This document shows positions 36,689 through 48,432 of a stretch of DNA of 64,000 nt, one piece after another. The notes below the pieces were generated by a model. The model was not told where the DNA came from. It searched no databases and worked only from the letters and a program-made list of their open reading frames with translations. Position 1 is the first letter of the stretch. Each line of letters opens with the position of its first letter. A program made the position numbers and the translations under genes. Location of the stretch: positions 19,196,009 through 19,260,008 of the forward strand of contig NC_035174.2 of NCBI RefSeq assembly GCF_001659605.2, written 5' to 3'. The stretch comes from Manihot esculenta. Its lineage: Eukaryota; Streptophyta; Magnoliopsida; Malpighiales; Euphorbiaceae.

Positions 36689-36943
36689 GGCTCTGCATGC
36701 ACAGTCCTGGACAGAGGAGACTTTGGCTTTAAAGCCAAAGTCTCGCTCTTCTTCTTCTCTTTCCCCCTTCAAAATTTTTTATCCTCCTCCTCTGCGCAGC
36801 CTTCTCTTCTCTGCGTGGCTCTGCATGCACAGTACTGGACAGAGGAGACTTTGGCTTTAAAGCCAAAGTCTCGCTCTTCTTCTTCTCTTTCCCCCTTCAA
36901 AATTTTTTATCCTCCTTCTCCTCTACGCAGCCTTCTCTTCTCT
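36689..36943 (+). repeat. 128-bp tandem duplication in the left arm of F
   Basis: Both copies start GGCTCTGCATGCACAG and run through GACTTTGGCTTTAAAGCC and the CTTCTTCTTCTC leader. The right arm has one copy only. Confidence 0.85.
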
Positions 36944-37848
36944 CTCTCCATCGCCGGAAGCCTTCGTCTTCAGCAAATCTTCTTCTCCAGCAAATCTTCT
37001 TCTCCGCAATCTCTTGCCACCAGGTTTTTATTTAAACTTTTTTTTTAAATATGTATATATAATTTTCTCAATTAATATATAAAAAATAAAAGTAAAAAAT
37101 AAAATATTAAATTATAATAAAAAAAATAGAAGTTGTTATATAATTATTAGAAATTATTATTAGAAAAAGTAAAAAATAAAAGCCAAAAATATTATTAATA
37201 TAAGTTGTTATATAAATATTTAAAATTTAAAAAAAGTTAAATTTAATAAATTAAATAGTTAATTTTTTTAATGAGTTAATATTTTAGTTATAATAATTTT
37301 TGTTATAAATATAATAAATTAATTTTATATTTAAGTTATTATAAATTTTGTTGAATATATAATAAAATTAAAGATTTTTAAAATAAATAATAATTAAGAA
37401 AATTAAAAGAAATAATTTTTTTATAAATATAATAATTTTATTATTAAAAATTTTTCATCCATAATAATGTTTTATTATTTTATTTTTATAATATAATAAT
37501 AAATAAATTATATAGTATTAATTTTATGTAATGTTTAAGTTTTTTAAATATTTTTTAATAAATAATAAAATTTAATATTTTTTAAATTAATAATAATTAA
37601 GAAAATAAAAAGAAATAATTTTTTTATAAATGTTATAGTATTATTTTTGAAAATATTTCATCTGTAATAATGTTTTATTATTTTAAAATTATTATTTATT
37701 TTATTTTTATATCATAATAATAAATAAATTATATAATAGTAATTTTATTATAAGTTTCAGTTTATGTAAATATTTTTGAAAATCAAATAAAATTTACTAT
37801 TTTTTTAAAAAGTATTATTTAAAAGAAAAAAATATGAAATTTTTTTAA

Positions 37849-37850
<2 letters not shown>

Positions 37851-37918
<68 letters not shown>
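37851..37918. repeat. (AT)n microsatellite, about 34 units
   Basis: An uninterrupted AT run. The mirrored place in the right arm (about 40484-40495) has only about six units, so the run grew after the palindrome formed. Confidence 0.95.
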
Positions 37919-37921
<3 letters not shown>

Positions 37922-38496
37922 AAATTATGTAATCCGATTGATTTTTTTTATTGTTTAAATATAACTTTATTTTTTGTATTATAATATTATGTAAATTGAT
38001 TAGAAATAATTTTAATTTTTGTTTAAGTTATTTTAAATAATTGTTAATATGTAATGAAATTTAATTTTGCTAAATGAATATAATTAAAAATGTAATAAAA
38101 TTTAATAATTTTTTAATTGTAAAATTAAAATATTAAAAAAATATTATGTATTGTTTTATTTTTAAATTTGTAATGTAATGTTAAATTTAGACTTAGTTAT
38201 GAATGAAATTTTGTTGTGATTTTAGGATGAAATATTGGTGCGATAGAATATTTGTTGAGATTTTTAATAGAATATTTGTTGTGATTTTTGGATAGAATAT
38301 TTTTGAAGTAGTTGTATTTGTTGTGATTTTATGGTATATATGTGTAGAATATGTATGTTATTGTAGTGTTAAATTATATACATTTATTTAGTGAATAAAT
38401 GATGTTTGAATATTGTTAGTGATTTTGAATATTGTTTAGTTGGTGAATGTGTATTAGTATAACATTTTATTATGGTGTGAATTTGTATAATTAGAT

Positions 38497-39206
38497 ATGG
38501 AAGAAAGGCGCAACCGTTGTGACAGACGTGATTATATTTTACCTGGTCCCAATGATCCATCGTTGCTATGTGGACAAGCCGAACATAGGTCTGAGGTTAT
38601 ATGGCAACAAAATATAGAAAGTGGGGCAATAGGTTGTAGAAGAACGGATACAGTTTTACATTTGGGTGAAATACCAAATCAAATAATACCTCACCTACGA
38701 CGGTCGGATTTTTATGGTGTAATCCGGTTAGGTTTTTTTTTGCATTAGATTGGCATTTAATTATGGCTCTTGTTGAGAGGTGGTGACCAGAGACGCATAC
38801 ATTTATGTTTCCTGAAGGAGAAATGACTATAACCCTTCAGGATATAGGGCTAATAACCGGGTTGCCTGTCAATGGTGCAGCTGTTACAGGCCGATCACGC
38901 CACCATTGGCCTTCAGTTTGTGAGGCGTTATTAGGTGTCGTTCCACCTAATAATGCCATTAGAGGGTGTTATCTGAAACTAAGTTGGCTTGCTGAGGAAT
39001 TTAGTCAACTTCCCGATGATGCTGATGAGGAAGTTGTTCATAGGTTTGCAAGAGCATATATTATGAGAGTGATTGGATCCATATTTGGTGATACATCTGC
39101 GTCGCGGGTGAACTTAATGTTTCTACCTTTGTTAGCCGATCTTGAGGACGCTGGTAATTATAGCTAGGGTGGGGTATGTCTGGCATGGTTGTATAGAATA
39201 GTGGAG
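38497..39206 (+). pseudogene. Truncated PMD gene fragment, left arm of F
   Basis: It opens MEERRNRCDRRDYILPGPND, matching the start of the PMD protein in E but clearly diverged. A T-run near 38735-38744 shifts the frame, and a stop replaces Arg in ERW-R-PETH near 38785. The reading returns with MFPEGEMTITLQDIGLITGL and ends at YS-stop-GGVCLAWLYR at about 39205, still within the part equivalent to exon 1 of the E gene. No full protein is possible. Confidence 0.85.
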
Positions 39207-39231
39207 CATTATGATGTATCCATAATTATAG

Positions 39232-39896
39232 CTATAATTAACAGCGTCCTCAAGATCGGCTAACAAAGGTAGAAACATTAAGTTCACCCGCGACGCAGAT
39301 GTATCACCAAATATGGATCCAATCACTCTCATAATGTATGCTCTTGCAAATCTATGAACAACTTCCTCATCAGCATCATTGGGAAGTTGACTAAATTCCT
39401 CAGCAAGCCAACTTAGTTTCAGATAACACCCTCTAATGGCATTATTAGGTGGAACGGCACCTAATAACGCCTCACAAACTGAAGGCCAATGGTGGCGTGA
39501 GCGGCCTGTAACAGCTGCACTATTAACAGACAACCCGGTTATTAGCCCTACATCATGAAGGATTATAGTCATTTCTCCTTCAGGAAACATAAATGTATGC
39601 GTCTCTGGTCGCCACCTCTCAACAAGAGCCATAATTAAATGCCAATCTAATGCAAAAAAACCTAACCGGATTACACCATAAAAACCCGACCGTCGTAGGT
39701 GAGGTATTATTTGATCTGGTATTTCACCCAAATGTAAAACTGTACCCGTTCTTCTACAACCTATTGCCCCACTTTCTATATTTTGTTGTCATATAGCCTC
39801 AGACCTATGTTGGGCTTGTCCACATAGCAACGATGGATCATTGGGACCAGGTAAAATATAATTACGTCTGTCACGACGGTTGCGCCTTTCTTCCAT
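39232..39896 (-). pseudogene. Truncated PMD gene fragment, right arm of F
   Basis: This is the mirror copy of the left-arm fragment. Reading minus from 39896, MEERRNRRDRRNYILPGPND is followed by a stop in place of Trp (near 39790), then an open stretch from GEIPDQIIPHLRRSGFYGVI to LPLLADLEDAVNYS at the palindrome centre. It lacks the T-run frameshift of the left arm, so the arms have decayed independently. Confidence 0.85.
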
Positions 39897-41862
39897 ATCT
39901 AATTATACAAATTCATACCACAATAAAATGTTATACTAATACACATTCACCAACTAAACAATATTCAAAATCACTAACAATATTCAAACATCATTTATTC
40001 ACTAAATAAATGTATATAATTTAACACTACAATAACATACATATTCTACACATATTATACCATAAAATCACAACAAATACAACTACTTCAAAAATATTCT
40101 ATCCAAAAATCACAACAAATATTCTATTAAAAATCTCAACAAATATTCTATCACACCAATATTTCATCCTAAAATCACAACAAAATTTCATTCATAACTA
40201 AGTCTAAATTTAACAGTACATTACAAATTTAAAAATAAAACAATACATAATATTTTTTTAATATTTTAATTTTACAATTAAAAAAATTATTAAATTTTAT
40301 TACATTTTTAATTATATTCATTTAGCAAAATTAAATTTCATTACATATTAACAATTATTTAAAATAACTTAAACAAAAATTAAAATTATTTCTAATCAAT
40401 TTACATAATATTATAATACAGAAAATAAAGTTATATTTAAACAATAAAAAAAAATCAATCGGATTACATAATTTAAAAAAATATATATATATTCTTAAAA
40501 AAATTTCATATTTTTTTGTTTTAAATAATACCTTTTAAAAAAATATTAAATTTTATTTGATTTTTAAAAATATTTACATAAACTGAAACATATAATAAAA
40601 TTACTATTATATAATTTATTTATTATTATGATATAAAAATAAAATAAATAATTTTAAAATAATAAAACATTATTACAGATGAAATATTTTCAAAAATAAT
40701 ACTATAACATTTATAAAAAAATTATTTCTTTTTATTTTCTTAATTATTATTAATTTAAAAAATATAAAATTTTATTATTTATTAAAAAATATTTAAAAAA
40801 CTTAAACATTACATAAAATTAATACTATATAATTTATTTATTATTATATTATAAAAATAAAATAATAAAACATTATTACGGATGAAAAATTTTTAATAAT
40901 AAAATTATTATATTTATAAAAAAATTATTTCTTTTAATTTTCTTAATTATTATTTATTTTAAAAATCTTTAATTTTATTATATATTCAACAAAATTTATA
41001 ATAACTTAAATATAAAATTAATTTATTATATTTATAACAAAAATTATTATAACTAAAATATTAACTCATTAAAAAAATTAACTATTTAATTTATTAAATT
41101 TAACTTTTTTTAAATTTCTAATATTTATATAACAACTTATATTAATAATATTTTTGGCTTTTATTTTTTGCTTTTTCTAATAATAATTTCTAATAATTAT
41201 ACAACAACTTCTATTTTTTATTATAATTTAATATTTTATTTTTTGCTTTTATTTTTTATATATTAAGTGAGAAAATTATATATACGTATTTAAAAAAAAA
41301 GTTTAAATAATAACCTGGTGGAAAGAGATCGCTTGTGCTGGAGAAGAAGATTTGCTGAAGATGAAGGCTTCCGGCGATGGAGAGAGAGAAGAGAACGCTG
41401 TGTAGAGGAGAAGGAGGACAAAACATTTTGAAGGGGAAAGAGAAGAAAAAAAGCGAGAAGCCAAAGTCTCCTCTGTCCAGGACTGTGCATGCAGAGCCGC
41501 GTGGCTCTGCATGCACAGAAAAGGGTTCGGCACTATCAGTGCCGAACCCTTTTCGCTGTCAACGCTTCGTCAGGAATCTCTGACGAAGCATTGAATTCTG
41601 CATGTTCGGCATCATTGTTGCCGAACATGCCACGCTGCAGCCACGCGAGCAGATTGCTCTGCTCACGTGGCACGGTTCCGCTTGTTCGCCACCATTGGTG
41701 CCGAACAAGCTGCCAAACGAATGTTCGCCACCATGAGTGGCGAACTTCTGGGTTCGGCAGTCAGTGTATTGACACACAGGATCCGAAAATCTGAAAATAT
41801 TTTCGGATCCTGCATGATTTTAAAAATAAATTTTACTTTTTGCATGATTTGAAAAATTGCTC

Positions 41863-42242
41863 TGATCAAGCCAAGACAAGCAAATGCAGCATTTAATCAA
41901 ACTTCTAAAAGTATGAGAATTTGGTCTGGTCCCTATGCTACGCATACGTGCAAAAAGTGAAAGACCCTTTTCACGCTGTGAGTTTTGAGACAAACCCAAT
42001 ATCATGGTATTGAAATTAAAGGCATTGGGTATTAGAATTTGATCGAAAATGGTTTGCGCATAATTGATGTCTCCATTGTGTGATAGTGCACAGAAGGCTA
42101 GCATTTTGCTGGTAATAAAGGTGAAACTAGCCAAGCCATTGGTGATTACGTGCGTTTGGATTTGCTTTAGCTCTACCATGGAATTGCATTTTGCCAGAAG
42201 AGTAGGAACAGGAGAATTTGATGCTGAGAGGATTCCTGACAT
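41863..42242 (-). pseudogene. PPR gene relic, N-terminal segment
   Basis: The start codon is at 42242 (MSGILSASNSPVPTLLAKC). The segment reads MVELKQIQTHVITNGLASF, CALSHNGDINYAQTIFDQIL and FARMRSIGTRPNSHTFRSLI, the usual start of a PLS-class PPR protein. It is cut at 41863 by element F. The open frame itself is intact to that point. Confidence 0.85.
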
Positions 42243-42981
42243 GGGACAAGAACATTGAATGTTTGCAAACTAACCGACCCCGACCACGGCTAGAAAATCT
42301 CACGAGTAGAGACCCTTGTTTGTAGGGTATTTCAGAATCGATAGGGGATTCTTTAAATTTTTTGGAATCACAGTTAAAACTAAATTTTGGTATGATTTTG
42401 GCATGATTTTATATATTTTCAGTTTTACTTCAGTTTTAATATCGATTTTTTTTTTTAATTTTAATTTTAATATAATTTTTAATTTTTGTAATAAAATTTA
42501 AATTTAAATAAAATAATTAAATAATTTTAATATAATATTAATATTATTTATATTAAATTAACAAATTTTACACTTCAATTTTAAAATAATATTAAATATT
42601 TATAATATTATATAATATCTCTATTTAAAATATATATAAAAATTAAATAACTAAATATAATATAATATTTTTATTATAACTTTTAAATTTTAAAAAAAAA
42701 ATTTCAATAAATTTTTTAAAAATTTTATTGTAATGTTTGTAAAAAAATAAAATCCAGTTAAATGAGTTTATATCATTTTCAGATATACTACTAAATGTAT
42801 TTAATTTTTTTTATTTTTTAAATAAAATTATGATAAAACTACGTAATATTTTAAATTTTATAGTTTAGTTTAATAGCATTTTCTTAAATAGTCACAATTA
42901 TTTTATTTTAATTTAATTTTAATTTTATTGAATTATATTATGTTATTATATAATTTAATTAATAATTATATATATATATAT
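42243..42981. other. 5' flank of the PPR relic, then AT-rich spacer
   Basis: Up to ~42330 the composition is mixed and could be the PPR gene promoter. After that it is very A/T-rich. The last bases TATAT (42977-42981) are the target copy of element A. Confidence 0.5.
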
Positions 42982-45001
42982 TGTAATACCCGGCTAGACT
43001 CCGGTATCGGAATTCCTACCGTCCGGTGGAATCTCGGATGTCAGAAGTCTCTAGTAGGGTAGAGTCATGTTTTCATAAAATGTTTTAAGGTATTTCATGG
43101 TTTTAGTAAAATGGAAATGAGTTTTTGCATAAAAACAACCTTGAAGGAAAACTCAGGTTCGGCCGCCGAACCTTAAGTTCGGCCGCCGAACATGCATGCC
43201 TTCGGGAGCGCCTTTAGGCCCCCGAAAGCATAAGTGAGAGAAGTCCAGGTTCGGCCGCCGAACCTCAAGTTCGGCCGCCGAACATGGCATGCATGCGGAG
43301 GCACGTTCGGCCCCCGAACGTGGCCTGGCCAGCCACTATAAAAGGGTCCCTTAGCCGAAAACGGGCAAGCTTTTTCCCCATTTCCGGCCAAGGTGAGTTC
43401 TCCGCCACCCCTCACCGATCTTGAGTCTTTTCCTTCAGATCTTTCGAGTTTTTCACAAGTTTTTACTTTGTTTTGAAGATTTTTGAGTTTTAAGCAAGTT
43501 TTGGAGCTTTGAGGTTCAAGAACCCAAAAATCTCCCACCTCCAAGTTTAGGACGTCTCTCTCTCGATCTTCAAGAGGTAAGAGCCGATCTTAAGCTCATT
43601 TCATGTTTAAAGTAAGTTTTATGCAAGATCTATGGGGTAGAATGCATGTTTAGCTCATGGTTAGGTTTATGGGTTTTATTTGTGTTTTTGATCAATGTGA
43701 GTTGCTTGTGTGTTGTAGTTGGGGTTTTTGATGGTTTGATGCCCCTAGGAACTTGTATGTTTGCTTGTGTATGTTTGAGGAATATTGTAGAATAGGTTTA
43801 TGCATATTTGGATGAGATAGGAGGCACAAATGCATAGGAAAGCTGAGTTTCTGCCATTCTAGGAGAAACCAGGTTCGGCAGCCGAAGGAACTTTCGGCCG
43901 CCGAACATGCTTGTGGAGGCAGCCTTCGGCTGCCGAAGCATGCCCCCAAAAGGAGACTTTCGTCTCTGTCTGGGACTTTCGGCCACCGAAAGTGCCGCCG
44001 AACATGCATGAGTTTCGCCTCTGTCTGGGATTTTCGGCCGCCGAAGGTGCCGCCGAACCTGCCTGACTTTCGGCTCTGGAGGGACTTTCGGCCCCCGAAC
44101 CTGCCGTCGAAAGTGCCCTGTCCAGCCCTTTCTTGCATGTTTTTCTATGATTCTTCCATGATGTTTTAGGGGGTTTTTGGGGAATAGTTTAGAGTTATGT
44201 TCATGTATGTTTGGTCCCTCATTTGAGTCCACCTGTGTAGGTTTGGACCCAAGGACCCCCGCAGTGAGTCTGTTGCCCCAGTGTCTGGTCAGAGCTATCC
44301 AGAGGTGAGTGGAATAAACCTTTACGTTTAAAGTAAATAAATTTCAAAGTTTTGAGCATTGTTCATGCATCATGAATGCCATGTGATGAATTAGGTTGCT
44401 TGCATTAGAATTCACGAATATGTTGCATTGCACATTTTGATGTTGATGTGGATGAATGTTGAATGATCCATAGCCCTCGATCTATGATATGACGACATGA
44501 TATGTACGGTACGGAAAGTAAGACCAGTGGGACCCATTCTACGTTCGCTGGCACTATGTAAGGGAAAGACCAGGACCCATTCTACGTTCTGGCACAGTTG
44601 GACACTGTTATGTTATGATATGTAAGGGAAAGACTAGGACCCATTCTACGTTCTGGCACAGTTGGACCATGTAGAGGGCTATTGGTGACAAGTTCATCCT
44701 TGATGTGATTAGCTGTGATGTGATGCATTTCATGTATTCATATGTTTTAAGTGTTTTATTATTCTGCTCACTGGGCTCTAGTAGCTCACCCCTCTCCCAA
44801 TTTCCCCAGGATTGCAGGTACAGGGTAGACAAGGAGGTTTACAAGAGTAATGAAGTCACGTGTATGTAATAGTTAGTGTGGACATGATAGATGTATTAAT
44901 GTTATGTAAAAGTACAGTTTCAGTCATGTAATGATATTGAGGATTAGATATTGTGCTTGACATTGTGTATGAGGTATCCCTTTTAATACATGATCAAAGA
45001 T
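42982..45001 (+). repeat. 5' LTR of element A, first part
   Basis: It starts TGTAATACCCGG and matches 57785-59809 with scattered changes. It ends at AAGAT (44997-45001), the target sequence used by element B. Confidence 0.93.
43337..43344 (+). promoter_or_regulatory. Putative TATA box of the 5' LTR of A
   Basis: TATAAAAG in CAGCCACTATAAAAGGGTCC, just after the CCGAA-rich block. The same box is at 58140-58147 and 63966-63973. Element B now separates it from the gag-pol gene. Confidence 0.6.
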
Positions 45002-47424
45002 TGTAATACCCGGCTAAACCCGGCATCGGAATTCTTACCGTCCGGTGGGATTCAAGGATGTCAGAGGTTTCCTGAGGAGAGAGTGACGGTTGTCTAAAAT
45101 ATTTTAAAGTGTTTTCACGGTTTGATTAGGAAATAGTTGAGTTTTCGGGAGAAATGGCCAAAGGAGTTTCTGTCATGTTCGGCCCCCGAATGTTAAGTTC
45201 GGCCGCCGAAAGTGCCCAATGTTCGGCCCCCGAAGTTTATGTTCGGCCTCCGAAAGTTGCATGGTTTTGCATGCAGTTTCGGCAGCCGAAGCTGGGGTGG
45301 TCGGCTAAGCTGTGCATGCGCCTCGGTCCGTGGTTTGGCCAGCTGTTGCCTCCAGATCATGGCTAGAGGGTTATGCCACGTCTCCCATGACTCATCTATA
45401 CACTTTTAATCACTCATGCACAGGTTTGAGGGTGGTAAAGTGTTTAGAACGTTTTGAAACAAAAGAAGAGAGTTTTGGGGTTTTGGTGAAGGGAAAGAGG
45501 TGTTGGTGCATAGCTTGGTGTTCAGGTTGTCCAGCTTCTGATTTCAGGAGGTAAGGGAAGTCTTTATACTTGTTTTAATGATTTCTAATAGCTTTTTAAG
45601 AGGTTAAGGGTAGAGTTATGTTTATAGGTTTAGTTGTGATGTTTTAATGGTTTATGCATGATTATGTGTTATGTGTGTTGTTTGTTGGGGTAATAGGTAG
45701 TTTTGGACCCCTTTGAGCATATACCAGAGTATATGTAAGTTGAGGAGTTGTGTATGCAGGATTGTGTAGAGTTGGTGCTTGGCAGGAGATGGTTGTGCAC
45801 GAAGCTGAGTTCTGGATGAACTCAGGTTCGGCCGCCGAAGGGAGGCTTCGGCCGCCGAACCCCTTGTGAAGGCAGTTTCGGCTGCCTAAGGTTGCCTCCG
45901 AAAGAATGGACTTTCGGATCTGTCCAGCACATTCGGCCGCCGAAGGTGCCGCCGAAGGTGTCCTGCCTAGTTTTTCCTATGCATACTTTATGTGATTGTT
46001 TTATGAGCTTTTAGAGGGGTTTTGGGGAGTTGTTTAAGAGTTGATAAGAGTATGTTTGACACCTCATTCGAGTCCCTTTGTGTAGGAGTGGACCCGACAG
46101 TTCAGGGAGGTCGTCAGGATTAGCAGTTGCAGAGTCAGTCAGGTTTCTGCTTGAGGAGCAGAGGTGAGTAGAACTAAACTTAAACTTTTATTAATGAAAC
46201 TTAATGCTTTAGCATAGTTCATGCATCATGAATGCTATGATATGTATTAGGGTGAGTGCATTAGAATCACGAATGTGAAGCATTGCATATTATGTGATCA
46301 GAGTTTAGGTGGACCCAGGCGACTCCAATAGCCTAAGCTTCGGCTCCTGTCATTGTGTCAGGTCAGTTGGGCAATTACTTGTTGGAATGCCCTGTGTAGC
46401 TCCTTTGGGGGGCCAGTGTTGACAGAGGGTATTTTTGGGGTCATGTCTACCTTAGTGGGGATTGGACCAAGGCGACTTCAATAGCCCGTCGAGGGAGTTT
46501 TGGGGTCATGTCTAATCCAAGATATATTGAGATGTTTGTGTTGTGATGCATTTTCATATATAGTGCGTATGAATGAACTGTTTTCAGTGTTTCTACTCAC
46601 TGGGCTTTAGAAGCTCATCCCTTTCCCTTAATCCCAGTTTTGCAGGTACAGGGTTAGCTGGGAAGTCAGAAGCATCAGAGTGTTGGCTTCAGTATGTTTG
46701 TGTATAGCATAGTGTGGACATGATGGATGTAAAAGGCTATATGTAAAGTGATGTAATAGTTAGTCAGTTAAGGTATAAATGTATTAGAATGTGCTTTTGC
46801 CTATTGTCAGTGTATGTTAATCCCTTGTTTATGCATGTATCCTGTTTTCAGTGTAATGATGAGCAATGAGTCAAACCAGGCTTAATAACATGTTGTGTTT
46901 CGAAAACCCAGTGAATTATAACTGTGAGGGAAGACAGGGTTTAATTCCCTTGACCCAAGACCAGTGCGGAGGAAAGACCAGGTTTGATTCCTGTGATCCA
47001 TAGAGAGGCCAATAGAGAAGACCAGGTTTGATTCCTGTGACTCTATGGTAGCCAAGTTAACTTATGATATGCTGACCCTGACAGAGTGGGTTCTATGCTG
47101 CAGAGCGCATAGGGTATGGAGGTTACTTGGTAAAGCATCACTGGTGTATTATAGATAGCCAGAGGGCTAGTTCAGATTAGTATATCTGAGCATTTGGTTC
47201 ATATGATTGGACCTATGGTATATTGTTTAAAAGGTTAAGTCTGGTAGTTTTAAAGACAAGTTTGAAAAAGTAATAGTCCAGTCGGATCATGTATGGGATT
47301 TTAACAGGTACACAGAGTTCATAGCAGGCTTACTACGGGTCCCGGCGGCCTTAAGCCGATCTGGATCCTAGTGCCGAGCAGTTTGGGCCGTTACAAAGAG
47401 GGTACCGGTTTCCGGGCTGTTACA
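45002..47424 (+). repeat. 5' LTR of element B (2423 bp)
   Basis: It starts TGTAATACCCGGCTAAACCC and ends GGGCTGTTACA. CCGAA-rich hairpins lie at 45180-45290 and 45828-45960, and a GACCAGGTTTGATTCC repeat at 46975-47045. No clear TATA box is picked out. Confidence 0.93.
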
Positions 47425-47426
47425 GT

Positions 47427-47438
47427 TGGTATCAGAGC
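47427..47438 (+). other. Primer-binding site of element B
   Basis: TGGTATCAGAGC, two bases after the LTR, complementary to the 3' end of tRNA-iMet. Confidence 0.88.
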
Positions 47439-47724
47439 ATAGGGCCTCTGAAGTACGGTGTGTTGAGCATTTTTTTGTTCAAGGATTAGAGATCCCACAT
47501 CGGAAAGAGGTTGATTCAGTCATAGAAAGGCAAAGCACAATAAGTATAATCATGTCCACTAAGATAGGAAGTTGTTTTGCATGCTGATGTGAAATGCCAT
47601 GAATATAGGCATGTGCAGTATTGTTATGCTATTTATGCATGTATATGTTTTATGTTCATGTGTTTCATATGAACTCTATGTGTGCTAATGTTTGTTTCTT
47701 GTGTTGTTCTTCAGGATAGCTAAG

Positions 47725-48432
47725 ATGAGTGGTGTTAGTCCGCAGATTGATTCAGATCCGTCTGAAGCATCTTATGATGAAAATAGAGGAGGCATGGTTT
47801 TAGGAAATAGGAGAGAGATGGGAATAGATGTGCAAAGAAAGGATGTAGGATTACAGGTGAATATGGATGACGAGTCTTTAGATGATGCTCAGACCAAGGA
47901 TACCAAAATGTCAGGTATAGGAGAAAATGATCCTTCCACTTGGAGTACAGCTGCCACCAGAGGCAAAACGTGGGGGAGAACCATGAAGAAAAAGGGTAGG
48001 GGCTTAAGACGGTCAAAGAAAAATAAGAGGTTAGGTTATGATGTTGGTTCAAGCTCTGGTATAGATGGATCAAAATGTTTAAGGTGTGGAAGGCTGCATA
48101 AGGGAGTCTGTTTGGCAGGGACAACAGGATGTTATAGGTGTGGTCAGGAAGGACATGTGATTCGTGAGTGTCGTACGATGCCTTGGATGATTCAGTCCCG
48201 GCAGACATTTTCAGGTAGAGCTGTGCAGCAGGGGATAGTCCCATCAGATTCAGTGATGCCAGGTATGCACATTTTGAGAGTTTTGATGTGTATGGTTCTT
48301 TTGTGGATCCTAGTGGGATTGAGAGAGATAGATCAGAAAAAGAAAAAGAGGAAAAGAAAAAGTAACAGTGATCTTAGAAAGAGATTAGAATTAGTCTGGG
48401 ATTGGGTGGTAGTGAGGCAAGGAAAAGGGTGA
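47725..48432 (+). CDS. Gag-like zinc-knuckle protein of element B (capsid domain missing)
   Basis: The start MSGVSPQIDSD was chosen because A's gag also starts MSG at the matching point after the leader. The frame gives about 235 residues: an acidic N-terminal part with no capsid-like block, then KKGRGLRRSKKNKR, then CLRCGRLHKGVC and the CCHC knuckle CYRCGQEGHVIREC. The match to A's knuckle region is clear, but A's ~200-residue retrotransposon-gag block is absent. After the knuckle the frame drifts into a Lys-rich tail unrelated to protease. It may bind RNA; whether it is made is unknown. Confidence 0.55.
   Translation: MSGVSPQIDSDPSEASYDENRGGMVLGNRREMGIDVQRKDVGLQVNMDDESLDDAQTKDTKMSGIGENDPSTWSTAATRGKTWGRTMKKKGRGLRRSKKNKRLGYDVGSSSGIDGSKCLRCGRLHKGVCLAGTTGCYRCGQEGHVIRECRTMPWMIQSRQTFSGRAVQQGIVPSDSVMPGMHILRVLMCMVLLWILVGLREIDQKKKKRKRKSNSDLRKRLELVWDWVVVRQGKG

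Larger units (their letters stand above)
36438..39168 (+). repeat. Left arm of the palindrome in element F
   Basis: The arm pairs with 41862-39229. Arm-specific changes are a 128-bp tandem duplication (36689-36816 and 36817-36943), a long (AT)n run, and loss of several hairpins near the tip. It carries the plus-strand PMD fragment. Confidence 0.88.
36438..41862. mobile_element. Element F: palindromic (fold-back) non-autonomous MULE, 5.4 kb
   Basis: Ends are GAGCAATTTTTCAAATCATG and its complement, with 9-bp target copies TGATCAAGC at 36429-36437 and 41863-41871. The halves (36438 to ~39168 and ~39229 to 41862) are inverted copies of each other, with a ~60-bp loop. Each arm reads from the tip: terminal repeat, hairpin words, a TCTCGCTCTTCTTC pyrimidine-rich leader, ~1.4 kb of A/T-rich DNA, then the 5' part of a PMD gene. 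No transposase. It was probably moved by a transposase supplied by an E-type element. Confidence 0.9.

Noticed and set aside
45154..45554. Repeated short open frames (identical at 45154-45554 and 49860-50260)
   Set aside because: They are duplicated only because they lie in the two LTRs of element B; they have no family match and run through hairpin repeats.
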